5,827 nucleotides of DNA from Deltaproteobacteria bacterium (GTDB taxonomy: Bacteria; Desulfobacterota; DSM-4660; Desulfatiglandales; Desulfatiglandaceae): positions 1-5,827 of the forward strand of contig JAFCZI010000158.1 in NCBI GenBank assembly GCA_019314425.1, read 5' to 3'. Made by a program: the position numbers and the translations under genes. The notes beneath the pieces are model-generated. The model made no database searches, was not told where the DNA came from, and saw nothing but the letters and a program-made list of their open reading frames with translations. Of the stretch, positions 5,794-5,827 are shown piece by piece; the first letter of the stretch is position 1, and every line of letters starts with the position of its first letter.

Positions 5794-5821
5794 TTTATAC
5801 CTCTTATTGGCCACCTGTCAA
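5794..5821 (-). promoter_or_regulatory. Sigma-70 promoter of the toxin-antitoxin operon
   Basis: Minus strand: the -35 TTGACA (5816-5821) is perfect. A 16-base spacer leads to the -10 TATAAA (5794-5799), five of six. The expected start near 5787 leaves a leader of about 30 bases before the antitoxin. The direct repeat of TATAC at 5784-5788 and 5796-5800 (plus strand), 12 bases apart, overlaps the -10 and could be the autorepressor site, though it is short. Confidence 0.75.
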
Positions 5822-5827
5822 GATTCT

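Overview
The window reads as bacterial chromosome of moderate GC. The cold-shock protein, peptidase T, OmpR-type regulator and a bacterial homologue of the queuosine tRNA mannosyltransferase together suggest a Gram-negative environmental bacterium, possibly of the Desulfobacterota. That placement is an inference from protein flavour only; no rRNA or phylogenetic marker is present.

Left part (1-2517), plus strand: the window opens inside a glycosyltransferase of the DUF3524/QTMAN (GTDC1-like) family. Its reading frame runs from base 2 to 1087 without a frameshift, but a TGA at 14-16 falls exactly in the conserved N-terminal Gly-Gly-Ser-His motif. The first ATG after it (107) has no ribosome binding site, so the gene looks interrupted, or there is a sequence error. 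After a 179-base gap comes a complete pepT (1267-2517), a zinc tripeptidase with all metal ligands present.

Middle part (2518-5078), plus strand: a 206-base leader region with an AT-rich inverted repeat and several possible hairpins precedes a small cold-shock-domain protein (2724-2924). A strong intrinsic terminator (2954-2999) follows. A two-component system, an OmpR-family regulator (3014-3688) overlapped by its membrane histidine kinase (3669-5078), starts only 14 bases after it. A plausible sigma-70 promoter has its -10 box in the terminator loop, which would separate the two-component operon from csp.

Right part (5079-5827), minus strand: a complete type II toxin-antitoxin cassette converges on the kinase gene. 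A ribbon-helix-helix-like antitoxin (5497-5757) is translationally coupled by an ATGA overlap to a MazF/PemK-family RNase toxin (5150-5500). It has its own clear promoter (TTGACA, 16 bases, TATAAA) near the right edge. It is visibly more AT-rich than the pepT and kinase genes, consistent with acquisition by transfer.

Apart from the two-component pair and the toxin-antitoxin pair, neighbouring genes show no obvious shared pathway. I see no clearly new multi-gene system. The most notable points are the stop codon in the glycosyltransferase motif, the promoter nested in the terminator, and a CusS-like kinase whose sensor domain has no Cys or His.
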